From Cantharellus purpuraceus (taxonomy: Eukaryota > Basidiomycota > Agaricomycetes > Cantharellales > Hydnaceae), in contig JALBUN010000048.1 in assembly GCA_025174535.1 (NCBI GenBank), positions 1,240,001 to 1,304,000 on the forward strand: 64,000 nt of DNA, written 5' to 3'. Under the pieces are notes generated by a model that worked only from the letters and a program-made list of their open reading frames with translations, was not told the origin of the DNA and searched no databases. Below, one piece after another: positions 24,501-34,718 of the stretch. Numbering within the stretch: the first letter of the stretch is position 1; every line of letters begins with the position of its first letter. A program made the position numbers and the translations under genes.

Positions 24501-26028
24501 GCCATGCGTTTGGGTAAGTAGGAATCGGTATCGTAGCACTCGTCTCTTATACTGATGTATATGCTCAGGGAGTGAAGCTGCAGCTCTGGTGACGATGAAG
24601 TTTGTCCGACCTATCAAACTCGAGTTCGAAAAGGTGTACTTTCCATACCTGCTTATCAACAAAAAGCGATACGCTGGTCTTTACTGGACCAATCCAGAGA
24701 AGTACGACAAAATGGACTCTAAAGGCATTGAGGTATGATGTCCCAGTTGAATGCATTAATAATCGGCTTTGATCTCTGGTTCGCCAGACTGTTAGGCGGG
24801 ACAACTGTCGGCTGGTACAAACTGTCATCGAGACATGTCTCCACAAGATGCTTATTGATAGAGACGTCAAAGCAGCTGAGGAGTATGCCATTCTTCTCTT
24901 TTGCTCCCTAGTTTCTCATTCGCTGTAGGTTCACTAAGCGGACCATTTCCGACCTACTGCAAAACAAGATTGACATGTCACAACTGGTGATCACAAAGGC
25001 ACTAGCAAAATCTGGTACATTGATACGTTACGGTTTCTCTGTGCGTTGCTCATGTACTATGTGCCACAGATTATACGGCAAAACAGCCGCATGTAGAGCT
25101 CGCCGAGAGAATGAGGCAGCGTGATGCTGGTAAGTCCCACTCACTGCACTTGGTTGCTTTGCTAATTTGCATGATCAGGTTCCGCACCAGCTCTAGGTGA
25201 TCGTGTTGCGTATGTCATTATCAAAGGCATTAAAGGTATGATACAGATCATCCACTCGTGAAACAGTCAACTAATGTGTACAAGGTGCCACGGCATATGA
25301 GAAATCTGAAGATCCCATATATGTTCTTGAAAACAACATCCCAATCGATACTAAATATTACTTGGATAATCAACTGTCGAAACCGCTAATGCGGATATTC
25401 GAGCCCGTTCTCGGAGAAAAGGCAACATCACTCTGTGAGGCTATCTGAGGTTCTTGCTACATAATCAATTGCTCATCTATTCACAGTATCTGGCGATCAT
25501 ACGCGGACCATCCAAATTGCAACGCCGTCTGTGGGAGGACTAATGAAATTTGCTGTGAAGACTGTAACATGTCTAGGATGCAAGACACCTCTCCGTGCAA
25601 GCAATAGTCTCAAAAGTGAGCCCTGTCGTTACTGTGGGTTAGTATCTAACTGTTGCCTTGTTGTGCAGATGGGGCCGTGTGTAATAATTGTCGTCCGAAA
25701 CTTGGAGAGCTTTTCCAGAAACAGGTACGGCAATTCTGCCTGCTATAGTGAAGATCTGTTGCCCATGCCACCCTGCTAGGTGACTCATACTTCTGCACGA
25801 CAAATACAATTTTCCCGACTATGGACGCAATGCCAGCGGTGTCAGGGCTCTTTACATCAGGCAAGGATATTCTATCATGTGCGATCTACGCACTGACTAA
25901 CTGGGCATCTACAGGATGTCCTATGCACGAGCAAAGACTGCCCGATATTCTATATGCGAAAGAAGGCACAGAAAGATGTAGAGGATGCAGTGAATATTCT
26001 AGAACGATTCGATGCGGAGGTTTGGTAG
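21541..26028 (+). CDS. POL3: DNA polymerase delta catalytic subunit
   Basis: Lagging-strand replicative polymerase of family B. Start taken at [20 protein letters not shown], which has the usual basic N-terminus; an in-frame upstream Met at 21448 is less likely. Exonuclease motif I is in [15 protein letters not shown], and exo II in [20 protein letters not shown]. Polymerase motif A is [18 protein letters not shown], motif B lies around [13 protein letters not shown], and motif C is [12 protein letters not shown]. The C-terminus has two Cys clusters: CysA (CLGCKTPL with CNNC) and CysB (CQRC, then [10 protein letters not shown]), the latter binding a 4Fe-4S cluster in yeast. Ends FDAEVW. Some fifteen or more introns; total near 1,080 residues, as expected. 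Confidence 0.97.
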
Positions 26029-26166
26029 ATTTTGCTATTTTGATTTGCTTGTATGGTTAGTATTGTAGCACCAGAAAAGCCAACCATAGTTGTCCAACTC
26101 CGCTACAACTTCTTACATGTTGTGACCTCTCGCGGTGACTGTGACGAAATATATCAGCGTCTCACT

Positions 26167-27983
26167 ATGTCAGATTCTCGTATTGCGATACCTGACTTGA
26201 CATCATTGGTGCAAGCTGCACGCGAAATTGTATTTACAGCTAGGAGACAGGATCAACTCTCGTGCGTTGTCAAGATACACAGATGAGAGTGAAGAAACCA
26301 AGTAGCCCACAGGTCTTTGACTGTGAAGTCCGTTAGAAAACAAGTTATTCACGACCTTGGTCTGGATGAAACTATATCCAATACGGAGGAAGTCAAGCTT
26401 GCTATAAGAAATGCCGTAAATAATGCGGTGGTATGTCTAATCAAGTAATCCATGATCGCCCAAGCTCAATATAGTTCAGTCAGAAGAGCTGCCTGCACCT
26501 GTACCTGCGGAGAAGCGAAAGAGATTTCACGAAGATGCCAATGGTGATGAAGACTCGCCGCCCAAAAAAGGTAGCAAACAGCACATCGCGGGAAAAGATG
26601 GGGTGAGGGCGAAGGATGGGGTGAGAGCGAAGCCATCACAATATTGTCCCAATGACTGACTCTATAACACTTGAATTTTTAAGGGGTCAAGAAAGAAGGT
26701 ATGGGGTTGCAGACTGCTCCGCGAAAGCAATCCATATCCATAACCGTGTTAACTCTTCAGTCGCGTGTCACAGCCAAGGTGAGTCGTATATCTATGCGTC
26801 TCAATTGTATTCTGACACGGGCATCAGAGCAAGAAGATGATTGAATCAGATGTAGACGATGCAGATAATACTTCCACCCCAAAAACAAAGTCAGCCTCCG
26901 CATCAGCGAAAAAACAGGCATGTCCTTAACCTCCCCTTTCCCCGATGGTGGTTAACCAGTCACACCCGAATGGCTACTCTAGAGCGTACAAGATCATTCC
27001 TCAGGGAGTCAGATGGAACCCCCATCCAAACACGAGTCTTCTGCGACTGTAGCTGCGCCAGTGGCAGAGGCAGAAGTAAGTATAAATCTCGTCTTGTTTT
27101 TGACTCATATTAACTGTCTGTCATCGTAGAAGAGTGAATCTGAGCTTTCCGTTCTTATAGATGAGGCTCCCAAGAAGAAACGATCAAAGAAAAAAGACAA
27201 AGGGGAGGTACGTCAGTCCTTATCACAAGTGTGGTTGAGGCTTCCATTCACGGAGACAATAAGGATAATGTGCCACAAAAGACAAAGAAGAGCAAGAAGG
27301 AAAAGGAGCCGTCCAAGCCCTTGGACAAGGATGAAGCGACCATCAAGAGACTCAAAGTTAGCATACACCCAATTCGTGTCGTGCTTCATGACCTTGTGTG
27401 CTCACGCCAGTCGGCTTTGCCAGTCCTTTGTGGCTGCTTGTGGCGTCCGGAAAGTCTGGTAAGACCATCAATTTTATTCCTTGTTAAGACTGATCGCAAG
27501 ACAGGTCCAAAGAATTCTCTGATCTCCCACTAGCGAAGCAGCAAATAAAACGGCTGAAAGACCTTTTGGAAGAACTTGGGATGTCAGGGAAACATAGCAT
27601 GGAGCGTGCCAGAGCAATCAGAGAAAAGCGGGAGCTCGCGCGCGAATTGAGTACGCGTTTTCGATGCTTGGAGCTTGTCAATGCAAACTGAACGCGTGTC
27701 TGGTCTTTCTAGATGATGTGCTCGAGTATGAACGAAAAGCAGGCGCGTCTGGAAGCAGCCGTAGACAAAGCACAAAAGCAAAATGCATCGTTGGCGAGCT
27801 GGACACAGGGGATGAAGCACTGGATAGTAGCGAAAGCGAGGAGTCAAAATCGCCTGTGGTGAAACGGAAGGTGCGCGATTACACCCTCTCAGGGTGTTTC
27901 CAACCTGTGTAACGGTTATGTAGAACACAGCTTCGAGAAGTATTATGGCATATCTAGCGAATCAAAGCAGCGGCGAGGAATGA
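26167..27983 (+). CDS. HIRIP3-like histone chaperone with CHZ domain
   Basis: Nuclear histone chaperone candidate. The N-terminus has a helical DEK-C-like domain (MSDSRIAIPDLTSLVQAARE, then SLTVKSVRKQVIHDLGLDET). The centre is a long Lys/Ser/Asp-rich disordered region with nuclear-localisation-like clusters (KKKRSKKKDK). The C-terminal CHZ-type segment reads RLKDLLEELGMSGKHSMERA and REKRELARELNDV. An intron ending at a TAG acceptor restores the last exon, NTASRSIMAYLANQSSGEE. About nine introns. A tandem 18-bp repeat at 26597-26632 duplicates a splice donor. It follows POL3 on the same strand, 138 bp downstream. CHZ proteins bind H2A.Z-H2B; binding here is inferred. Confidence 0.8.
26597..26632 (+). 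repeat. 18-bp tandem duplication containing a splice donor
   Basis: Two adjacent copies differing at one base, each containing GGG|GTGAG. Both GT sites (26603 and 26621) lie in the same reading phase, so either donor keeps the frame when joined to the acceptor ending at 26683. The longer form adds six residues (VRAKDG). Confidence 0.7.
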
Positions 27984-28113
27984 CATCGCACGGTGACATA
28001 TTGGCAAGCCGTCGGTTATCCGAGCTCCCTTTGTGTAATTGATCAAGTAAGGTGATTCTAATATTCTAAGATACCGTTTGTACGAATATATGTCAAGGCG
28101 AAAACATCGTCTA

Positions 28114-28903
28114 TCAACTCTTTCCTGTGCCGGCAAAGAAGCGGACGCCACCACCCTCCATTCCCTCTATGACCTGGCCTCTGCCAGTCTTGCCTAGGAT
28201 AGTGACTATCCGTCGGAGTAGTGCAATAGGCACACCGGAAAGTGGCGACTCCACTGGTGGAGAAGAGATCTCGAAAAAGGTCATGATCGTATTCAGCTGA
28301 CCTGTCGAGGTCACCTAAACAGCAACTCAGCCGTTTATCCCGCACTAAACTTCAAAGAAATGACCCATTCATGAAGTACTTCAGCCCATTCCTCTGGAAG
28401 ACGCCAGAACAGAATGACTGCCCGTGTTTGCTTTGGTGGATCATAAACTGCCAGATTCTGAGAAACCATGCTTGTCATTAAGGAAAGCAGATGAGATGGG
28501 AGGAGCCTGCCTAAGGCAGAACAGCCAGACAGTGAATTTGAAAAAGAGCGATAGTAGTTGAAGGACATACGATTGATGCGATCATTGCGGAAGACCTCCT
28601 CCCATTCACTTCCTGCTACCTCGCAGTCCTCGACGCGAAGAGTGAATATTCGTCTGTGACGGGCATATGAAAGAATCAGACGTGTCCAGTTCTGTGCTTG
28701 GGTGGCCTGTGTGTCGGGGTTCGGCTGGAGGCTACGAGATTCTGATTGAGTAACGGGCGCGTGAGCAGAATACAGGTAATTTACGTGAAGAAGGGTGGCA
28801 GAGAGTGGATGCTGGGCAGTAGAAAGCCTGTGAGGTGTTTAGCAGCTGAACGAACGACATGGAAAGCCTGACCTGACGCTGTGCGGTGAGTTTGGAGGGA
28901 CAT
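28114..28903 (-). CDS. VPS25: ESCRT-II subunit VPS25
   Basis: Endosomal sorting protein: two winged-helix domains, with two copies per ESCRT-II complex, linking to VPS20. The N-terminus reads MSLQTHRTAS then, after an intron, GFLLPSIHSLPPFFT, which has the PPFFT motif that contacts VPS22/VPS36. Next are QNWTRLILSYARHRRIF and EWEEVFRNDRINR, then RLLPSHLLSLMTSMVSQNLA and AVILFWRLPEEWAEVLHEW. The last exon holds TGQLNTIMTFFEI and ends FFAGTGKS. Four introns; roughly 190-200 residues, the normal size. It runs towards HIRIP3 with 130 bp between stop codons. Confidence 0.92.
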
Positions 28904-29991
28904 GTCCAAAGCATTTCCACCACTGCTACTTACTCCGCTAATTATACCGTTCCATACGCGCCCCGGTGATTACCACCACTCGCGGAGCCCCCTGCTCTCC
29001 TTTCTGACCAAGAACATCACACTATACTGAGATTTTAGATGCCAAGCGCACGCTACTTAAGGGTTCTTCCAAGAACAGTTGCCAAGGATCATGGCGTTCA
29101 GTACTTCCAAGCGATCTTGCATTCGCAACTGATTCTGCAGGAGTGATATCATGAAATACCATCCGAGTATTTCACTTGGTCTTGGAACCTAAGATTCAAG
29201 CTAGCTGAGCAAGGGACATGCCGACCTGGTGCAGAGAATTGGACCTTAGGTTTCTGTATCTCGACGGGATTCATTATCGGTCAAGCTGACGTTGATTCAT
29301 GATCGAGGGTACCGCTTCTCGGGCGCAAGGCGAAGTGGATGGAAACCGCTCTCTATCAGACCCCAACGTCTAGGATAAAATTGGAATCTACGCCCACCAA
29401 GGGCATGGGGATGGAGAAAATGGCAAATATATATTCGAGATGGGTTCGAAGAAACCCCGTGCAGCACCAGGGCTGTGCTTTCGATGGCCAGTTCAAGCAA
29501 CTTTGCAGGTAAGGAGGTCTACTTCACCGAGTAGGACGCTGCAGGCAAACGGGAGGGTGCGCATTTGACTTACACATCTAAGAGGTTGCTGCAGTGTAAC
29601 ACGGTTTGATACAAACGCAGTATCTGAGCAGGAACAGGCGAGGCAACAGGCAATGTTGCCCTCGCCGATGACCAGTGATGTATTGGTTTCTATCTAGAGC
29701 CGCAGAGACTTTGTTACCAATTATTTTTAAGAAAATATTTATAAGTGAACTGTAACAAATGACCAATAGCACATGGTGCGAGGTCTCGCGTGTCGGGCGC
29801 ACCCATACCCCTCAATTTTTTTCCTTCTTCCTGCTAAATCATCGGCATAGAATCGAAGTACAGCTTCACCATTGGTAGCCTTTCAGCAACCATCTTCTGG
29901 TCGGAGTCTGAATAGCTGGTCTGTACAGCTGCTTACGTTGATTCAAGTTGGCGCTTTCACTTTCTATATACCTCAAGATCAACGTTTTGCA
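28904..29991. other. gene-poor gap with weak coding signal
   Basis: About 1.1 kb between VPS25 and ribosomal L11 (both start codons face this gap). A plus-strand stretch at 29040-29130 (MPSARYLRVLPRTVAKDHG) and another at 29310-29510 look partly protein-like but lie in different frames with stops between, and I could not join them with convincing introns. A 67-codon minus frame (29297-29500) overlaps. No family recognised. The promoter of L11 must lie at the right end. Confidence 0.3.
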
Positions 29992-30687
29992 ATGGTGAGT
30001 CTGCCCAACATATATAGCTATGCAGGACTTAAGGATATCGGTAGGCCGATACTAGGGCTGCGCCGACAAATCCTATGAGAGAAGTGAGGATCGACAAGCT
30101 CGTCCTCAGTAAGCAATATTATTTCTCCCCACTCCATCTCCCTCTGACTTAAAGCCCATTTTTTAGACATTTCTGTTGGCGAGTCTGGAGATCGATTGAC
30201 CCGAGCTTCAAAGGTTCTCGAGCAACTAACTGGCCAGACACCCGTGACGTCGAAAGCTCGTTACACTGTGCGCACTTTCGGTATCCGGCGTAACGAAAAA
30301 ATCGCAGTACATGTTACCATTCGGGGCCCCAAAGCTGAGGAGATTCTTGAACGTGGGTTGAAGGTCAAGGAGTACGAACTTAGACGTCGCAACTTCTCCG
30401 AGACTGGCAACTTTGGATTCGGCATCCAAGAGCACATCGACTTAGGTGCGCGGTATGATCCCGGTATCGGTATCTTCGGTATGGATTTCTATGTTGTTAT
30501 GGGACGCCCGGGTATACGAGTTGCACGGAGGAAGGCCAAGAAGGCACGAGTGGGCTACCAACACAAGGTGAAGAAGGATGACACAATGGCATGGTTCAAG
30601 CAACGCTTCGATGGTATCATTCTGGTGAGTAACATGTGGTTCCTTTTTTCCAAAATTATTCATGGTCGTGCTTTTGTGTAGAAATGA
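29992..30687 (+). CDS. RPL11: 60S ribosomal protein uL5 (L11)
   Basis: Large-subunit protein that sits beside the 5S rRNA. The first exon appears to be the ATG alone: ATG is followed at once by GTGAGT, and the AG at 30044-30045 leads in frame to [21 protein letters not shown] second intron splits the codon at [20 protein letters not shown]. The large exon contains [40 protein letters not shown] and [16 protein letters not shown] last intron leaves only LK after FKQRFDGII, ending at 30687. About 175 residues, family-typical. Using Met 30075 instead would drop the conserved N-terminal extension. Confidence 0.95.
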
Positions 30688-31757
30688 ACGTGAATGGTCC
30701 ATTTCATCATGTATGCTGCATGCCTGTCACAAAAAAACGCAAATTCATCTCAAGCTTATACGTCCCCTGTTGATTTTGCATTATTCTTCAAGTGCGACAG
30801 CTAGCATATATAATATGCAGTTGACTGAACTTCCCTCCATAACTCAAGAACCGCTTATAACTCACTCTGATCATTCAATCTTCCAATGATGTTTCAGTCT
30901 TAAGACGCGTGCCTTAATGTGATCCAATGCTTTAAAGGGTATTATGATCCCCAAGAACTCGGAGTCTGCGACCCACTAGCGGCGTACGGTGTCTTGAGAC
31001 AGAGAACGTAAATCTCCATGGGCAGTGACTGTTAGTTATGTTTTTGATGCACGGATAAACTAGGTTGAAACGCCAGTCTGCATTCGAAAAGTCAGATGAG
31101 GAAATTACACGCGTTATTACTAAGTCCTATTCTCAAGGAGCTTCCCGCCAAGGGCATCGTCGAATTGATGTTACATGGCGGTGTGATATTGTAGAACAGT
31201 CTTCAACGCGCCAACTTTAATCCGCTCCTCACGACAGCATTCAACCAGGACGTCCCATATGCGATGAAGAATCATCTCTCGACCCTCAGTCATCAGGCGT
31301 CGAAGGCACCCTCATGGGGCGTCATTGCCGTTTATAAAGAAATCTCTGGCCTAATTCTGCGTTCAATGGTATTTTCGAAGTATATATGAACCGTTTGGGA
31401 CTCAGCCTCACTACCAATCAACCCCTTCAGATATGGTATCAACACGTCACAAAAACGTACTAAGCGTTGTCATTTAGCGTTTCCATAAGCACCATCGCCA
31501 TCTAGGGGTGCTTCGCATGTCAGAGAAGCCGTATTTAGACGTCGATATGGAGCTAGCTGGGTCGATGACTGCTCTTATAGGTTCGTCTTGAGTCTTTCTC
31601 TGCGTCCTGGGATATGAACAAATTAATTTATACAGTGAGCCTTTTGCTTGCTGAGGGGAAACGACGTCAATGAGGGTATCTACTGCCAGCTTGAGGTCTG
31701 ATTGCTGCTTTATGTTATGTTTATACCTTATATGTCTCGGACTTTCTTTGACTGATG
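30688..31757. other. gap with unassigned, possibly decayed coding stretches (+)
   Basis: Plus-strand stretches in 30950-31600 look protein-like but do not assemble into a clear gene: YYDPQELGVCDPLAAYGVLR; then, past a possible intron, AFEKSDEEITRVITKSYSQG; FNPLLTTAFNQDVPYAMKN; and HRHLGVLRMSEKPYLDVDM. Joins need several introns, and at least one boundary lacks a good donor. No conserved motif recognised. It may be a fast-evolving fungal gene or a pseudogene. Confidence 0.3.
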
Positions 31758-32398
31758 TCATGTTGGCATGTCATGCTCTGAACTAGTGTGATCGGCGGTC
31801 GCAAGCCGTGCAGTTTTAAGTCTCTGTAGCGCATTCAAGACACCTTTCCAAGCATCACGCTCAACACAGACTTCCTGAAGACCTTTCTTGTTGTGCGATG
31901 CAGCGCCGTCAGCACCTTCCGGAAGGCCGACACCAAACGTTGGAGGAACAAAGCCAGGTGGTGATGCATCGATGGAGGAGGGAGCTATTCGTGCTCGGCG
32001 AAGCTGCGAGAGACATGTCCTGAGAGCTATATGGATCGACTAAGTGCACGCTAGCATGAGTTGCGTGTGCGTTGTGCTGATATAGATCATACAGACATTG
32101 AGTGTCTCAAAGTATTGTGTCACTTCCAATACGAACTGCTCAGACCGCTCATCACCTTGAGGGAGTGTTTCTTGGGTATCAGTTTGAGGGAGCGTCAAAA
32201 GAGAGATGGAAGAAGACGCGAGAGAGAGGAGACGGCTGATGTCCTGTGCTGCCATGAGTTCATTGAAGTGCTTTCAGGATGCTGGCCAACCTTTTCAATA
32301 TTTCCCAAGGCATAAATCTGCCGCGCTGTGGCACTCGATGTCCAGATAGGATCAATGCTGTTTTGCGGAACTTCCTTGTTGGAGGCGGTGGTGGCCAT
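31758..32398 (-). CDS. MED11: Mediator subunit MED11
   Basis: Head-module Mediator subunit that pairs with MED22 and contacts TFIIH. Starts MATTASNKEVPQNSIDPIWT, with the family's ARQIYALGNIEK. An intron leads to a helix with LLSLASSSISLLTLPQTD, then EERSEQ-like ERSEQFVLEVTQYFETLN. Another intron leads to RTCLSQLRRARIAPSSIDA, PPGFVPPTFGVGLPEG and WKGVLNALQRLKTARL, ending HDMPT. Around 160-180 residues. The first intron boundary is approximate. Head-to-head with the ketopantoate-reductase-type gene across 102 bp. Confidence 0.8.
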
Positions 32399-32500
32399 AA
32401 TCGAACGTCGGAGTTCCAAAAAGATTTTGAAGCCGAAGTAGGTAAGGATGGAGTAGTTTCTCCAGGCTAAAACTCACATTCAATACTATTCGACAGTGAC
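32399..32500. promoter_or_regulatory. 102-bp shared divergent promoter, MED11 / PanE-like gene
   Basis: Only 102 bp lie between opposite start codons; both core promoters must be here. No motif identified. Confidence 0.45.
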
Positions 32501-33811
32501 ATGCACTTTCATGTCGTCGGTATTGGTCCCATTGGCTCCCTGGTGGCCTTCCACCTTCGTCGTACACTCCCACCGCCCCTCCCAATCACGCTCGTTGTCA
32601 AAACCAAGGGCCGCGCACGCGACCTCCGTTCAAGTGGGGGTATCGCGATTGAGACTGGTGGTGTGCCGATTACTCAGGGAGGATTCGACGTCGAAATATT
32701 TGATCCACTGGAAGAGGTTGTGTTCGACCTTGTTTACAATCAAGACGGGAAGATGCGTCTGCCGTCAGCAGCGAGGGCATGGCGGCGGGATGGAGAACTT
32801 GGTACAGCAGAGAGCATGGATAGGGTCCAGAAACCTATTGAATCCCTCATTGTCTGCACGAAGGCACACTCGACCGTGGGTGTATTCAGGCGAATCAGAC
32901 GGCGGCTCACGTCGAAATCGACAGTCGTGTTACTGCAAAACGGGATGGGGGTGTATGATCACCTCGTGTCAGACATCTTCCGCAACCCCCTCGACAGACC
33001 GCAGTTTGTTCTAGCCACAACAACGCATGCAGCGCGTTCAAAAACGCATGGCAACATGTTTCACACGATTCATACAGGACACGGCGACCTGGCTTTCGGA
33101 ATTGTTCCTGATCCAATCCGTGAACGTGATTTCGAGCGTTCAAAGTGGAACGCTGACCTTCCACCACACGAACGCTCTCTTTCACTTGATGACATTGCTC
33201 CATTCGCTCCATCTGGTGCTCCCAAGGATCGATGTTCGTCATTGCGAGACACCATTGCTGCGCTCAGTAATCTGTCCTCTCTGACTCCCATATGGGAGCC
33301 CATGTCAGACCTACAGATTCGGTTGAAGCGCAAGTTAGTCGTCAATTCTTGTATAAATCCAATGACTGCCATCACAGAAAGCTCCAATGGTGCCCTGTTT
33401 GGAAATGAGACTGCGCGTTTTGTTACCAAGGCAGTCTGCGATGAAGCGGCTGCGGTATTCGCTCAGGAAGCGGCAACAGGTGTTCACGCGGGCGACTTCA
33501 GACCATCAGACATTGATGCACCGGATAGTGAAGAGAGCAAGGCATCTGCCCAGGCTCGTGCACCTGACCCGCCCAGGGGTCTACGCTCCTTTGAGCTTCA
33601 GGACGAGGTTTATCGTGTGGCTCGAAAGACATCTATCAATTATTCCTCGATGTTGGTCGATATATGGAAGGGACGAAACACCGAGATAGAACATCTAAAC
33701 GGGTACTTAAGGCGCTTGGGTCAGCATTATGCAGTGCCAACGCCGAGTAATGATATGCTGTACAATTTGATCAAGCTCAAGGAGAGAGTCGTCCCAGCTG
33801 CTCGAATATAG
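32501..33811 (+). CDS. 2-dehydropantoate 2-reductase family (PanE/ApbA) enzyme
   Basis: NADP-dependent reductase family that makes pantoate for CoA synthesis. One uninterrupted exon of 436 codons, unusual in this intron-rich window. The Rossmann start is MHFHVVGIGPIGSLVAFHL (GxGxxG-like). Then come LIVCTKAHSTVGVFRRIRRR with the family's catalytic-region Lys, VVLLQNGMGVYDHL, ATTTHAARSKTHGNMFHTI, and the C-terminal helical domain with KRKLVVNSCINPMTAITESS (KxxxNxxxN pattern). It ends with SSMLVDIWKGRNTEIEHLNG, matching the conserved SSMxxDxxxGRxTEIExxNG motif. It is longer than bacterial PanE (about 300) but within the fungal range. Whether it is the main pantoate enzyme or a broader ketoreductase cannot be told. 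Confidence 0.88.
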   Translation: MHFHVVGIGPIGSLVAFHLRRTLPPPLPITLVVKTKGRARDLRSSGGIAIETGGVPITQGGFDVEIFDPLEEVVFDLVYNQDGKMRLPSAARAWRRDGELGTAESMDRVQKPIESLIVCTKAHSTVGVFRRIRRRLTSKSTVVLLQNGMGVYDHLVSDIFRNPLDRPQFVLATTTHAARSKTHGNMFHTIHTGHGDLAFGIVPDPIRERDFERSKWNADLPPHERSLSLDDIAPFAPSGAPKDRCSSLRDTIAALSNLSSLTPIWEPMSDLQIRLKRKLVVNSCINPMTAITESSNGALFGNETARFVTKAVCDEAAAVFAQEAATGVHAGDFRPSDIDAPDSEESKASAQARAPDPPRGLRSFELQDEVYRVARKTSINYSSMLVDIWKGRNTEIEHLNGYLRRLGQHYAVPTPSNDMLYNLIKLKERVVPAARI

Positions 33812-34718
33812 ACCTGTTTTGCCTTATAATCAGGTCTTATCACCCTTCCGCCATAGTCGGTGGTGAGAGACTTGGGTTTCCTAACCGTAACCAAGGGGCT
33901 TCGGTGATGCCACGCAGGTCACCTTTCTTCTGATAGAGTATTTGACCTATCACTCCGGGCCCTCTCTTCTTGTCCTATTCAAGACAATGGTCGGTATCAT
34001 GGTCATCTTTCCCATCGTTGGAGCTCCTCGATCTTCACGATGACCTTGTATCCCAGCTAGTTATCAACCGCCGTCTGCGTCTCGCAAACTGCCCCGATGA
34101 TAATGACAGTTGAGGTAGCTCTGCTAGTATATTTCAGTCAATATATGGCACGATGTAAACATGCCCGACAAACACAGACTGATATTAGGACGCGGTTACT
34201 AGTTGTATTCATGAAGGACCAACTCCCCGTGGCTGCAGGACGTGAATAAGTAAATTATATATAACTCGGATTGTCGTTCAGCTTTTCGCTCCTTCGACCA
34301 GGTCAATTGAGGCAAGTGTCAATAGACAACAAAACCATTTTATACGACAAGAATTTGCAGTCGAATGAGGGTACAACACATGGAAGGCGCGTATGCACAC
34401 CTATTCAGAGATGGAATTGTGGCGAAAGGTTTTCGTACAGAGATAGATGGTCACGCGGATGAAGTGTGACCAGTTCAGAGCGCCAGAAAATTTCTGGTTC
34501 GTTCCATCGACCACTTCAAACACTGTAAGTACCGCTCTCCGTCTCGCGATTTTGGGATGAACTTTTTTAGATGACGAGTCTGAACACGGTCGCTCTGAGT
34601 TTCTCGTTGCAACGTACTTGACGATTCTCTTCAATACCATTCATGCATATCTGACATCTTTCGTTCTCCTTCTAATCTCCGTTTACATCTTTCTGACTGC
34701 CTCTTTTCTAATATCAGT
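33812..34718. other. gap upstream of PDCD2/TSR4; small unassigned ORF
   Basis: About 900 bp. A plus-strand ORF starting near 34365 (MRVQHMEGAYAHLFRDGIVA) ends after about 34 codons. A GTAAGT at 34524 and an AG near 34570 could extend a transcript, followed by FLVATYLTILFNTIHAYLT in an open frame overlapping the start of the next gene. It may be the 5' leader of the PDCD2 gene with an upstream ORF, or a separate small gene. Nothing recognised. Confidence 0.3.

Noticed and set aside
33070..33429. Minus-strand ORF within the PanE-like gene
   Set aside because: Antisense to a clearly coding single exon with conserved motifs.
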